Origin: Bdellovibrionales bacterium
GTDB taxonomy: Bacteria > Bdellovibrionota > UBA1018
NCBI GenBank assembly: GCA_018266355.1
Contig: JAFEAP010000010.1
Coordinates: 1-50,642, forward strand
Reading direction: 5' to 3'
DNA: 50,642 nt
A program made the translations under genes and the position numbers. Under the pieces are notes generated by a model. That model was not told the DNA's origin. It did not search any database and saw nothing but the letters and a program-made list of their open reading frames with translations. The first letter of the stretch is position 1. Each line of letters opens with the position of its first letter. This document shows, piece by piece, positions 42,707 through 50,610 of the stretch.

Positions 42707-44071
42707 ATGTCAATTGAACGGCTCCAGAAAATCCTAGCACAAGCTGGGATCGCATCCAGACGAAAAGCGGAAGAACTCATCGAACAAGGTTTGGTCACGG
42801 TGAACGGCACCGTCGCGAAACTCGGCGACAAGGCCGACTTCACTTCCGACCACATCAAAGTCGAAGGCAAACTCCTCCGCAAACTCGAGGATCTTTTCTA
42901 CGTGGTCTTCAATAAGCCGAAAGGCGTGATCTCGATGATGAGCGACCCCGAGGGCCGCCCGACGATCGCCGACTTCCTTTCGAAGATGAAGGTGCACCTG
43001 AATCCGATCGGTCGCCTCGACTTCAATTCCGACGGCCTCCTGCTCCTCACGAACGACGGCGCGATGGCCGAGAAAATCCAGAAGAGCGACAAGTTCCCGC
43101 GCATCTACCACGTGAAGGTCAAGGGTCACATCACGACCGAGATGATCGACCGACTCTCGCGCGGCGGCCTCGTCGGCGATAAGCGCGTGAAGCCCCTCTC
43201 CGTGCGCATCAACGAAGAACTGAACAAGAAGACCCGCATCGAGATCGTTTTCCTGAACGCCGCGAACGTCGACGTGAAGGGGTACTTCGAGACGAAGGGT
43301 TTCCTCGTCGAGAAAATCACCCGCTCCGGCATCGGTCACCTCACCCTCCACGGGCTCGAACCGGGCAAGTTCCGGATCGTGAACAAGGAAAAATTCGAAG
43401 CCCTCTTCGCCCAACCCGAACTCGGCGTGAAAGCGCTCGAGCATCGGCTCGCGACCGAGCGCGCGATCCTGCCGCGCGACCAGCGTCTCCGGAACGTCGA
43501 CGAGCACGGGAAGATCCTCCCGAAAGTCGGCGCCGGCGCGGAAGAGCGCATCCCGAACCGCATCGCGGTGAAATCGTCCGCTCCGGCCGCGACGAGCGGC
43601 ACGAAGGGCGACCGGATCGTCATCCGCGCGGCGGGCGACGCGACTCCGGCTCCGAAGAAGTTCGGGGCGAAGAAGTCTTACTCGAGCTCGGTCGACATGC
43701 CGAAATTCAAGAAACGCACGGCCTCCTCGGCCGGCCGGTTCTCCTCCGGTCCGCGCGACCGCGACGAGGGCGAACGCCGTCCGATGACCCGTTTCGGCGG
43801 CGGCGGTCCGAAACCGCGCCGTGACGACGGCGATCGCCCGGCGTTCGGCCGGCGCGACGGAAAACCGCGTTTTAACTCGAGACCGGAAGGACGCTCCGAG
43901 CGCTCCGAGCGCCCCGAGGGCCGCTTCGGCCGCTCCGAAGGACGCGGTTTCGGCCGCGGACCGGGACGCGGCGAGAACCGCGCTCCGCGCTCGGAAGGTC
44001 GCGCCCCGCGCGCCGAAGGCCGGAGCTTCTCCCGCCGCCCGATCGCGCGCGTGAAGAAGCGCGAAGACTAA
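42707..44071 (+). CDS. rluB: 23S rRNA pseudouridine synthase RluB-like, with long basic tail
   Basis: It modifies a 23S rRNA uridine (the RluB/RluE/RsuA group). The N-terminal S4 RNA-binding domain is residues 1-60 ('RLQKILAQAGIASRRKAEEL'). The catalytic domain has Asp105 in 'IGRLDFNSDGLLLLTNDG'. Beyond residue 290 comes a 160-residue Arg/Gly/Ser/Glu-rich tail with repeats such as 'RSERPEGRFGRSEGRGFGRG'; similar RG-rich tails occur on bacterial RNA-binding proteins. The ATG at 42707 follows AAGGA by 6 bases. The core is normal in length, and the tail makes the protein 454 residues. Confidence 0.94.
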   Translation: MSIERLQKILAQAGIASRRKAEELIEQGLVTVNGTVAKLGDKADFTSDHIKVEGKLLRKLEDLFYVVFNKPKGVISMMSDPEGRPTIADFLSKMKVHLNPIGRLDFNSDGLLLLTNDGAMAEKIQKSDKFPRIYHVKVKGHITTEMIDRLSRGGLVGDKRVKPLSVRINEELNKKTRIEIVFLNAANVDVKGYFETKGFLVEKITRSGIGHLTLHGLEPGKFRIVNKEKFEALFAQPELGVKALEHRLATERAILPRDQRLRNVDEHGKILPKVGAGAEERIPNRIAVKSSAPAATSGTKGDRIVIRAAGDATPAPKKFGAKKSYSSSVDMPKFKKRTASSAGRFSSGPRDRDEGERRPMTRFGGGGPKPRRDDGDRPAFGRRDGKPRFNSRPEGRSERSERPEGRFGRSEGRGFGRGPGRGENRAPRSEGRAPRAEGRSFSRRPIARVKKRED

Positions 44072-44089
44072 GATCGGTTTCGGCGCCCG

Positions 44090-45046
44090 CTATTTCGGGA
44101 GTGCCGATCGGATGATCGGAAAGAGTTTTTGCGGGCATTCCTTCTGCGGGAGGTGGCCGCACTCGGGAATCGTCACGACCTCGCGGTGAGGGAGTCCCTT
44201 CGCGTAGACGTCGATCACCGCGCGCGGGATGATCCGGTCGGCTTCGCCGTGCACGAGCAGGGTATCGACGTCGATCCTCCCGAGCTTGTCGTCCATCCGT
44301 TCGTCCGGCGTTTGGGCGTCGCGGATTTCGCCGGTCGAACCGTGCTTCATCCGTTCGGCGGCGGCCGCCCATTCGCGATCGGAGAGTTCGCGCGGTTTGA
44401 AATAAGCGCGACGTTGGAATTCCTTCAGGCTCTCGACGGAGGGTTCGCGAAAGAGGTCCTTCGTCGCCTCCTCGGAGGCGGCGACGCCCGCCGGACCGAC
44501 GAGTACGAGCCGGGCGAACTTTCCCGGCGCCACGTACGCCATCCGCGCGGCGACCCACCCGCCGAAGCTGTTTCCGACGAGCACGTTCGTCCGGCACTCC
44601 GCGGTCGCGGCGATTCCGGCGTTCAGTTCGTCGGCCATGCGGGAAACGCGGTACTCGGAGGGATCCCGCCGCCGGAGGGAACTCCCGTGACCGGGCAGGT
44701 CCATCGCGAAGAGCCGCACGGCCCGACCGTCGAACGATCCGGGATCGAGGAAGAAGTTCCGCCACGTCACCGCGGAATCGCCCATCCCGTGGACGAACCA
44801 GACGCACGGGCAGTCGGCGGGAGCCGCTCCCGCGCATCGGTCCTCGGTGAACCCGCGGTGTTTTTCCCAGCGCACGGCCACGGCGCCCGCGCGCCAGAGG
44901 CGGAAACGGAGCTTCGCCTCGCCCCACTCCGCGGGCCTCACGAAGGGAAAGAGCGCGAAAAGCGAGAGGCCGAAGACGATCCCGAAACCGAGCGCGAGAC
45001 CGCGTACGGGCCGAGGTTTCGGGGTTTTAGCGTCGGAAACGTTCAT
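44090..45046 (-). CDS. Membrane-anchored alpha/beta hydrolase
   Basis: The 318-residue protein has one N-terminal transmembrane helix (about 18-36) that is not preceded by a typical signal n-region, so the catalytic domain probably lies in the periplasm as a signal-anchor protein. Alpha/beta-hydrolase features are 'WFVHGMGDS' (oxyanion), nucleophile Ser160 in 'LVGNSFGGW', 'HGEADRIIP' (the Asp) and the His of 'ECGHLPQ'. The substrate class (ester, epoxide, lactone) is not identifiable. It converges with rluB and diverges from the lipoprotein esterase gene across a 143-base spacer. Confidence 0.9.
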   Translation of the reverse strand: MNVSDAKTPKPRPVRGLALGFGIVFGLSLFALFPFVRPAEWGEAKLRFRLWRAGAVAVRWEKHRGFTEDRCAGAAPADCPCVWFVHGMGDSAVTWRNFFLDPGSFDGRAVRLFAMDLPGHGSSLRRRDPSEYRVSRMADELNAGIAATAECRTNVLVGNSFGGWVAARMAYVAPGKFARLVLVGPAGVAASEEATKDLFREPSVESLKEFQRRAYFKPRELSDREWAAAAERMKHGSTGEIRDAQTPDERMDDKLGRIDVDTLLVHGEADRIIPRAVIDVYAKGLPHREVVTIPECGHLPQKECPQKLFPIIRSALPK

Positions 45047-45097
45047 ACCTGGAGTCTAAAGAACCCATAAGCCCCTACCAAGTCGAAAGCGGAAGGA

Positions 45098-45113
45098 GGG
45101 TCGCCGGCGACCC
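45098..45113. repeat. 16-bp perfect palindrome between divergent hydrolases
   Basis: GGGTCGCC-GGCGACCC lies centrally between the divergent alpha/beta-hydrolase (starts 45046) and lipoprotein-esterase (starts 45190) genes. Its position suggests an operator serving both, but no T-tract or known consensus is present. Confidence 0.45.
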
Positions 45114-45189
45114 ATCTTTCCAAATCGCTCCCCCGAGTGAGAAAATGGAAAGAGTAGAAAATCTTCGTGGCAAACCCTGAAGGACGTAT

Positions 45190-46626
45190 ATGGACCGGCG
45201 CCGCCCGCGAGACCCCGAAAATCGATCCTTTCCGCGTGCGCGCGTTTCGCTCGTCGCGCTCGCGGCGATGCTTTGCTTTTCGGCGTGCTCGACCCGGCTT
45301 CGTTCGCTCGCCGACCTGGTCTCGAACGCCGACGACGCGCCCGCGATCGTCCCGACCACGGTGACCTGGTCGCTCTCGAACGGGTCCGATTCGATCGACC
45401 TCCACGCGACTCCGAGCCGGGACGCGACCCTCCATTACGCGATCTTCTACGGCGACGCGGGCGTCCTGACCGCGGCCGACGTGAAGGACGCCGTCACGAA
45501 CTGCGTCGGCGCCTGCAAACTCGCGCGATCGGTCCCCGCCGTCACGAGCGGCACGCTGATCCAAGAACCGGGTCTTTCGGATAAGTTCCTTTATTCCGTT
45601 TACGCGATTTACGAAGACGAGTACGGGCTCGGACCCGACTCGGACGTGAAACGTTACGTCGGCGTCCTTCCCCGCCGGAACTCGATGCAGGTCTATTCGA
45701 CCGCGCTCGCGAGCAAGATCGGCGTCGGGGCGACCGTCCGCTATTCCGTGTACGTCCCGCCCGGATATTACGATCACCCGTCGGATACCTATCCGGTCGT
45801 CATGTACGTTCACGGCGGCGGCGAGCGCACGAACAACGCCGCGAACCCGGAATCCGAATTCAGCGCGATGGCCCAAACCCCGTTCGCGGGCATGATCGCG
45901 GCGGGCGACGACTTCTCCGCGATCGTCGTGCAGCCGCAGTGTAACGAAGCGCTCTGGGAGTGCGTGAACACGAACAGCACCGACTACCTCGCCGAAGTCG
46001 TCGATCAGGTGAACGCGACCTACCGGACGAACCCGAAGAAATACGGCGTGATCGGGATGAGCTGGGGCGGGGCGGGCGTGCTGAACTTTTCTTACGATTA
46101 TCCGGAGAAGGTCTCCGCGGTCGCGGCGGTCGCGGGCGGACTGTTTTACCGGGCGGCGGACGCGACTTCGCTTTGCGCGAAGTACGCGACGAACAAAGTC
46201 GCCCTCTGGGGCATCAACAACGTCCAAGACCCTTGGTACAGCCCGACGGCGATTACCGGCGGCGGCGGCGCGGCTCCGGGCGATATGGTGGCGACGATCA
46301 CTTCGAACTGCACCGGCTATCCGGACGCGCGCTATACGGAATACAACGACAACTCGACGTTCCCGACGAACTTCCACGGCCACGAGATCTTCGAGTTCAC
46401 GCTCGGGAACAGCCCGTTTTGGGACTACGGAAACTGCTCGGGCGGGAACGGATGGAAGTCCTGGAACGGGACGAGTTGCTCGGCCGACTCGACTCCTCCG
46501 ACTTATCGGATGGCACTCCACCCGGTGATGGCGGCCGCCCTCCAGACCGCGTCTACCGCGCTCACGGGCTCAAGCACGACGTTCAGCTCGATCGTCGACT
46601 GGGTCATGCACTTCGAAAAACCGTAA
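45190..46626 (+). CDS. Lipoprotein esterase of the alpha/beta-hydrolase fold
   Basis: The 478-residue protein has a basic N-terminus and lipobox-like 'MLCFSAC' (Cys33). An immunoglobulin- or FN3-like beta region (about 55-155) precedes the hydrolase. The hydrolase resembles secreted feruloyl/acetyl-xylan or PHB-depolymerase-type esterases: 'VVMYVHGGGERTNN' (oxyanion) and Ser291 in 'GVIGMSWGGAG'. The C-terminal half is Asn/Thr/Ser/Gly-rich with several cysteines. The Asp/His partners are not clear; 'HGHEIFEF' may give the His. AAGGA sits 6 bases before the ATG. Substrate (ester on polysaccharide or polymer) is inference. Confidence 0.88.
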   Translation: MDRRRPRDPENRSFPRARVSLVALAAMLCFSACSTRLRSLADLVSNADDAPAIVPTTVTWSLSNGSDSIDLHATPSRDATLHYAIFYGDAGVLTAADVKDAVTNCVGACKLARSVPAVTSGTLIQEPGLSDKFLYSVYAIYEDEYGLGPDSDVKRYVGVLPRRNSMQVYSTALASKIGVGATVRYSVYVPPGYYDHPSDTYPVVMYVHGGGERTNNAANPESEFSAMAQTPFAGMIAAGDDFSAIVVQPQCNEALWECVNTNSTDYLAEVVDQVNATYRTNPKKYGVIGMSWGGAGVLNFSYDYPEKVSAVAAVAGGLFYRAADATSLCAKYATNKVALWGINNVQDPWYSPTAITGGGGAAPGDMVATITSNCTGYPDARYTEYNDNSTFPTNFHGHEIFEFTLGNSPFWDYGNCSGGNGWKSWNGTSCSADSTPPTYRMALHPVMAAALQTASTALTGSSTTFSSIVDWVMHFEKP

Positions 46627-46635
46627 CGACCGCGA

Positions 46636-47037
46636 TCACGCCGTGGCGGCGTCGGAGATGCTCACGCTCGTGCGGCAGTGCTCGCAGAGTTCGTCCATCG
46701 GGAAGCGGTGATCCGCCTTCGCGATGCGAAAGGTTTTCCTGCACTCGGGGCAGGTTCCCTCGCCGCCGAGGATCTGGCTCGACTGGCCCGACATGCGGAC
46801 GAAGAGGACGACCCCCGCGATCAGGAGGGTCGGCAGCACGGTGAAGTGGATGATCGGGATCGGGATGCAGAGGAGCGCCATCCCCCAGCACATCCCGAGG
46901 ATTTTCAGCGCCCGGCGGGAACGCGCCTTCGCGTCGAAGGTCACGACCTCGACCTTGCCGTTCGTCGGCGGCTTCTCGAGGGTCGCGCGGATTTTTACGG
47001 GAATCGTTTCGATGCGGGAATCGGCGAGGGCGTCCAT
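46636..47037 (-). CDS. Small membrane protein with C-terminal zinc ribbon
   Basis: The 133-residue protein has two transmembrane segments (about 45-80) and then a zinc ribbon with Cys96/Cys99 ('CPECRK') and Cys118/Cys121 ('CEHCRT'). AAGGAAAA lies just before the ATG at 47037, which is better than an upstream in-frame start at 47082 that would run through the operator. It diverges from the MarR-family gene across an 81-base spacer holding a 28-bp palindrome, so the two are probably regulated together. It is one of two zinc-ribbon membrane proteins in the window. Confidence 0.8.
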   Translation of the reverse strand: MDALADSRIETIPVKIRATLEKPPTNGKVEVVTFDAKARSRRALKILGMCWGMALLCIPIPIIHFTVLPTLLIAGVVLFVRMSGQSSQILGGEGTCPECRKTFRIAKADHRFPMDELCEHCRTSVSISDAATA

Positions 47038-47062
47038 TTTTCCTTCTTTCGGGCAGTGAAAC

Positions 47063-47090
47063 GAATTTATATGGGAACCCATATAAATTC
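47063..47090. promoter_or_regulatory. 28-bp perfect operator palindrome (probable MarR site)
   Basis: Thirteen-base arms GAATTTATATGGG and CCCATATAAATTC flank a central AA. It sits between the divergent zinc-ribbon and MarR-family genes, overlapping TATAAA -10 candidates on both strands. This is the usual position for a self-binding MarR operator. Confidence 0.8.
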
Positions 47091-47118
47091 AATCCCGAGT
47101 TGTGCTATCGGTGACACT

Positions 47119-47610
47119 ATGGAAGACGGAAAAAAGATCCTCGACTCGATCCGGGTCCTCGTGCGCGCGATCCGCGTTTCCTCGCGCGCCTGCGAGGCTT
47201 CCGCCGGACGCAGCGGCGCTCAGATTTTCGTCCTCGAGCAGCTCCATCGGGCCGGCCGTCTTTCCGTGAACGAGCTGGCGGAGCGCACGTTTACTCACCA
47301 GAGCACCGTCTCGGTCGTCGTCGGCCGGTTGATCGCCGACGGACTCGTCTCCCGGGCCCGCTCGAAGGCGGACGCCCGCCGGATCGAACTCGCGCTGACC
47401 CCGAAGGGCGCGCGCGCTTTCGAGAGGGCGCCGCGGACCGCGCAGCAGGACCTCGCGCGCGCAATCGGCGCGCTCGACGTCCAGAAACGGAAGCGCCTCG
47501 GCGCCCTCCTGCACGACCTCGTCGCCGCCGCGGGCTTCGACGAAGCGCGCCCCCCGCTGCTCTTCGAAGACGATGCCCGCGAAAGGAAAAAGAAGAATGT
47601 CCGCGCATGA
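47119..47610 (+). CDS. MarR-family transcriptional regulator
   Basis: The 163-residue winged-helix dimer has helix-turn-helix 'LSVNELAERTFTHQSTVSVV' and wing 'SRARSKADARRIELALTPKG', matching MarR proteins, which usually repress and respond to a small ligand or metal. The 28-bp palindrome begins 56 bases before its ATG, implying autoregulation. It overlaps the CLC gene by 14 bases, so that gene is part of its transcript and probably under the same control. Ligand unknown. Confidence 0.94.
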   Translation: MEDGKKILDSIRVLVRAIRVSSRACEASAGRSGAQIFVLEQLHRAGRLSVNELAERTFTHQSTVSVVVGRLIADGLVSRARSKADARRIELALTPKGARAFERAPRTAQQDLARAIGALDVQKRKRLGALLHDLVAAAGFDEARPPLLFEDDARERKKKNVRA

Positions 47611-49006
47611 CCACGACGTGAAGAATTCCTCGAGCACCGACGGATTGCCGATCGCGCCGAGCCTCGGTCCGAGCCTCGAGGCCGCGCACATCCATCGGCA
47701 CTCCCCGCTCGTCGATCGGCGCACGAGCCTGCTCTGCGTCCTCTCCGCGGTCCTCGCGGTCGTCGCCACCGGCGTCGCGTACGCGCTCACGCGGCTGATC
47801 GGTCTCATCACGAACCTTTCGTACTACGGCCGGTTCTCGACGGAGTTTTCCTCCCCGGCCGGCCACGCCCTCGGGCTTTGGGCGATCGGCGTTCCGGTCG
47901 CGGGCGCGCTCGTCGTCGGCCTCATGGCGCGCTACGGATCGAAAGCGATCCGCGGCCACGGGATTCCCGAGGCGATGGAGCAGATCCTCCTGAACGAGTC
48001 GAAGATCCCGGCGCGGATCACCTGGTTGAAGCCGGTCTCGGCGGCGATCGCGATCGGCACGGGCGGTCCGTTCGGCGCCGAAGGTCCGATCATCGCGACG
48101 GGAGGCGCGATCGGCTCGCTCCTAGGCCAGAAACTCCCGACCTCGGCGATGGAGCGAAAGACGCTCCTCGCGGCGGGCGCCGCGGCCGGGATGACGGCGA
48201 CATTCGGCAGTCCGCTCTCGGCCGTCCTGCTCGCGATCGAACTGCTTCTTTTCGAGTTCAAACCCCGCTCTTTTCTCCCCGTCGCGATCGCGACGACGGT
48301 CGCGGCCGGCGGCCGGATCGCGCTCCTCGGTGCGGATCCCGTCTTCCGGATGCCGGAAGTCCCGCCGGCGACGAGTTCGGCGCTCCTCCTCTATCTTCTC
48401 GAAGGCGCGATCATCGGTCTTCTCGCGGTCGGCGTGACGAAGGCGGTTTACGCGATCGAGGACGCTTTCGAGCACTTGCCGGTGCACTGGATGTGGTGGC
48501 CGGCGATCGGGGCGGTCGCCGTCGGCGTGGTCGGCGTCTTGTCCCCGGCGACCCTCGGCGTCGGTTACGATAACATCGAGAAGATCCTCTCGGGCACGTT
48601 CCTCGGACCGGCCCTGATCGCTTTCTGCGTCCTGAAGTTCCTCTCGTGGTCGATCGCCCTCGGCAGCGGGACGTCGGGCGGAACGCTCGCTCCGATCTTC
48701 ACGATCGGCGGCGGCGCCGGCGCGGCGATCGGCTCGCTCTTCGCGGCGATCCTGCCCGCGGCCGGAGTCGATATCCGCGTCGCCGCGCTCGTCGGGATGG
48801 CGGGAACGTTCGCGGGCGCCTCGCGCGCGCTGCTCGCCTCGGTCGTGTTCGCGTACGAGACGACGCGCGAAGCGCACGGGCTGCTTCCGCTGCTCGGGGG
48901 TTGTACGGTGGCCTATCTCGTTTCCGCGCTTTCGATGCGGAACACGATCATGACGGAAAAACTCGTCCGGCGCGGGCACCACGTGCCCGTCGAATACTCC
49001 GCCTAG
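47597..49006 (+). CDS. CLC-family chloride channel or chloride/proton antiporter
   Basis: The 469-residue polytopic protein has the CLC anion-pathway motifs in order: 'GHGIPEAM', 'GTGGPFGAEGP' and 'GSGTSGGTLAPIF'. The glutamate of 'GAEGP' corresponds to the gating or proton glutamate of antiporters. There are no CBS domains after the membrane part. The start is ATG 47597, inside the marR end; a slightly earlier start at 47573 is open. A role in acid or halide/fluoride stress under MarR control is plausible but inferred. Confidence 0.95.
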   Translation: MSAHDHDVKNSSSTDGLPIAPSLGPSLEAAHIHRHSPLVDRRTSLLCVLSAVLAVVATGVAYALTRLIGLITNLSYYGRFSTEFSSPAGHALGLWAIGVPVAGALVVGLMARYGSKAIRGHGIPEAMEQILLNESKIPARITWLKPVSAAIAIGTGGPFGAEGPIIATGGAIGSLLGQKLPTSAMERKTLLAAGAAAGMTATFGSPLSAVLLAIELLLFEFKPRSFLPVAIATTVAAGGRIALLGADPVFRMPEVPPATSSALLLYLLEGAIIGLLAVGVTKAVYAIEDAFEHLPVHWMWWPAIGAVAVGVVGVLSPATLGVGYDNIEKILSGTFLGPALIAFCVLKFLSWSIALGSGTSGGTLAPIFTIGGGAGAAIGSLFAAILPAAGVDIRVAALVGMAGTFAGASRALLASVVFAYETTREAHGLLPLLGGCTVAYLVSALSMRNTIMTEKLVRRGHHVPVEYSA

Positions 49007-49019
49007 GACGCGACCGAGT

Positions 49020-49313
49020 CTACTTACCCAGAAACGCCCGCATCTCCGCGACCTGCGCGTAGACGAGGTCCATCCGTTTCTGCGCGATCCAGTACGCGGG
49101 GAAGAAGTAGTCGCGGCTTTTCACGATCACGCGCACGCCGCGCCGGAGGTGGAGGTCGTTCGAATCGGCGTCGTAGTCTTGGTGGAGGTCGATGCTCCGG
49201 GAGGTGCTCGTGGGGAGCACGATTTGGATACGGACCCCTTCGGTCGAGGAGAACTCGTCCTCGAGGTGGCTCCGGAGAAACTCGATGTCGACGCCCATGG
49301 CGGATGGCCGCAT
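49020..49313 (-). CDS. Small hypothetical protein
   Basis: The 97-residue protein has no signal or membrane segment and mixes helix and strand: 'EFLRSHLEDEFSSTEGVRIQIVLPTSTS' (in two parts), then 'RGVRVIVKSRDYFFPAYWI' and a helical 'QVAEMRAFLG'. No family is recognised. Possible starts are GTG 49322, ATG 49313 and ATG 49298. It converges with the CLC gene (14 bases) and diverges from the repeat protein gene. Strand and frame are supported mainly by length and typical codons. Confidence 0.55.
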   Translation of the reverse strand: MRPSAMGVDIEFLRSHLEDEFSSTEGVRIQIVLPTSTSRSIDLHQDYDADSNDLHLRRGVRVIVKSRDYFFPAYWIAQKRMDLVYAQVAEMRAFLGK

Positions 49314-49352
49314 GAGACCCACTTTAACGGCGTTTCAGTGGCAAAAACTAGG

Positions 49353-49379
49353 TTGCAATATGACTATATGCGTTATAAA
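49353..49379 (+). promoter_or_regulatory. Candidate promoter for the repeat protein
   Basis: TTGCAA (49353-49358) and TATAAA (49374-49379) are 15 bases apart in an AT-rich pocket, 38 bases before the start codon. The spacer is shorter than ideal. Confidence 0.4.
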
Positions 49380-49417
49380 CCCCGGGGCGATTTCCATTAA
49401 CCTAAAGGAGTCTTCCG

Positions 49418-50545
49418 ATGTTGATCCAAATCGCCCTCGCCGCCGTCCTCGGCGCTTCCGCTCATGCCGATAACTTCGGCGACTGCGTCCGTAATAACGC
49501 CGGCGCCCGCGTTTGCGCGGGCCAGAGAGTCGTGACGACCTCGAACCAGCTCGCGACGGTCCGGAACGTCTTCAATAACGGCACGATCATCGTCCTCCGC
49601 GACGGTTATTCTTCGACCGACCAGTACTCGGTCGACAATCTTTCTCCGGAAGTCCGCTGCTACGCGCAGCCGGAAGGCTCGATCTGCAAGCAAAGCGTCG
49701 TGATCACCTCTTCGAACCAGACGGGCAAGGCGCTCTACGCGTTCGCGAACGGGAAGATCCAAGTCCTGCGCGACGGCTATTCGAGCCCGGACGTCTACTC
49801 GGCCTCGAACGTTTCGCCGGAAGTTCAGTCCTACGGCGAACTCTACGCCCAAGCGCGCGTGATCACTTCGTCGAACCAAACGGGTACGGCGCTGAAGGTG
49901 TTCGCGAACGGCAAGACCCAAGTCCAACGCGACGGCTATTCGAGCCCGGACGTCTACTCGGCGTCGAACCTCGCGGCGGAAGTGTCGAACTACGGCGAAA
50001 TCTACAAGAACGCGAAAGTCATCACCTCTTCGAACCAGACGGGCACCGCGCTCGAAGTCTTTTCGAACGGCAAGGTGAAGGTCCAACGCGACGGCTACTC
50101 GAGCCCGGACGTTTACTCGGCGTCGAACCTTTCGGCTCAGTCGCGCGGCCCGCGTAATCCGGGACAAGGCCCCGGCCAGGGTCCGGGTCGTCATCCTCGC
50201 GGACCGGGACGCTACCCGCGCGACGGCCGGCAAGAAGACACGATCATCCGCAAGGGCGATCGCGTGATCACTTCGTCGAACCAAGTCGGCACCGTCCTCT
50301 TGACGTTCTCGAACGACAAATCCCAAGTCCAACGCGACGGCTACTCGAGCCCTGACTTCTACACGACGAGCTCGCTCGGCAAGGGAATGCAGTGGTTCGA
50401 AGGCTTCGCTCCGGGCCAGAAGGTCATCACGACGTCGAACCAAACGGGCACGATCCGCGAAGTCTTCTCGAACGGGCGCGCGCTCGTCCAACGCGACGGC
50501 TACTCGAGCCCGGACGTCTACTCGCTTTCGAGCCTGAGCAACTAA
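49418..50545 (+). CDS. Secreted six-repeat protein
   Basis: The 375-residue protein has a short signal peptide ('LIQIALAAVLGASAHA'). The mature part consists of six copies of an approximately 43-residue unit resembling 'VITSSNQTGTALEVFSNGK' followed by 'VQRDGYSSPDVYSASNLS', with linkers. A Gly/Pro/Arg-rich spacer of about 40 residues (about 50145-50260) separates units 4 and 5. Two cysteines (about 83 and 91) lie between units 1 and 2 and two near residues 23 and 33. The pattern suggests a beta-sheet surface or binding protein. AAGGAG precedes the ATG, and a perfect terminator follows. Confidence 0.9.
   Translation: MLIQIALAAVLGASAHADNFGDCVRNNAGARVCAGQRVVTTSNQLATVRNVFNNGTIIVLRDGYSSTDQYSVDNLSPEVRCYAQPEGSICKQSVVITSSNQTGKALYAFANGKIQVLRDGYSSPDVYSASNVSPEVQSYGELYAQARVITSSNQTGTALKVFANGKTQVQRDGYSSPDVYSASNLAAEVSNYGEIYKNAKVITSSNQTGTALEVFSNGKVKVQRDGYSSPDVYSASNLSAQSRGPRNPGQGPGQGPGRHPRGPGRYPRDGRQEDTIIRKGDRVITSSNQVGTVLLTFSNDKSQVQRDGYSSPDFYTTSSLGKGMQWFEGFAPGQKVITTSNQTGTIREVFSNGRALVQRDGYSSPDVYSLSSLSN
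49523..50542 (+). repeat. Six imperfect intragenic repeats in the secreted repeat protein
   Basis: Units start near 49523, 49698, 49854, 50016, 50261 and 50418. The unit core 'RDGYSSPDVYS' is nearly invariant in units 2, 3, 4 and 6. Units 2-4 are about 156-162 bases apart; a Gly/Pro/Arg-coding insert separates 4 and 5. Confidence 0.85.
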
Positions 50546-50570
50546 GCTCCGGGCACGAATCCGAAATCCG

Positions 50571-50610
50571 AAAGGCCCGGGAGACCCGATGGTTTCCCGG
50601 GCCTTTCCTT
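50571..50610 (+). terminator. Rho-independent terminator
   Basis: Perfect 12-base arms AAAGGCCCGGGA (50571-50582) and TCCCGGGCCTTT (50595-50606) are followed by CCTTTAG. It ends the repeat-protein gene. Confidence 0.85.
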
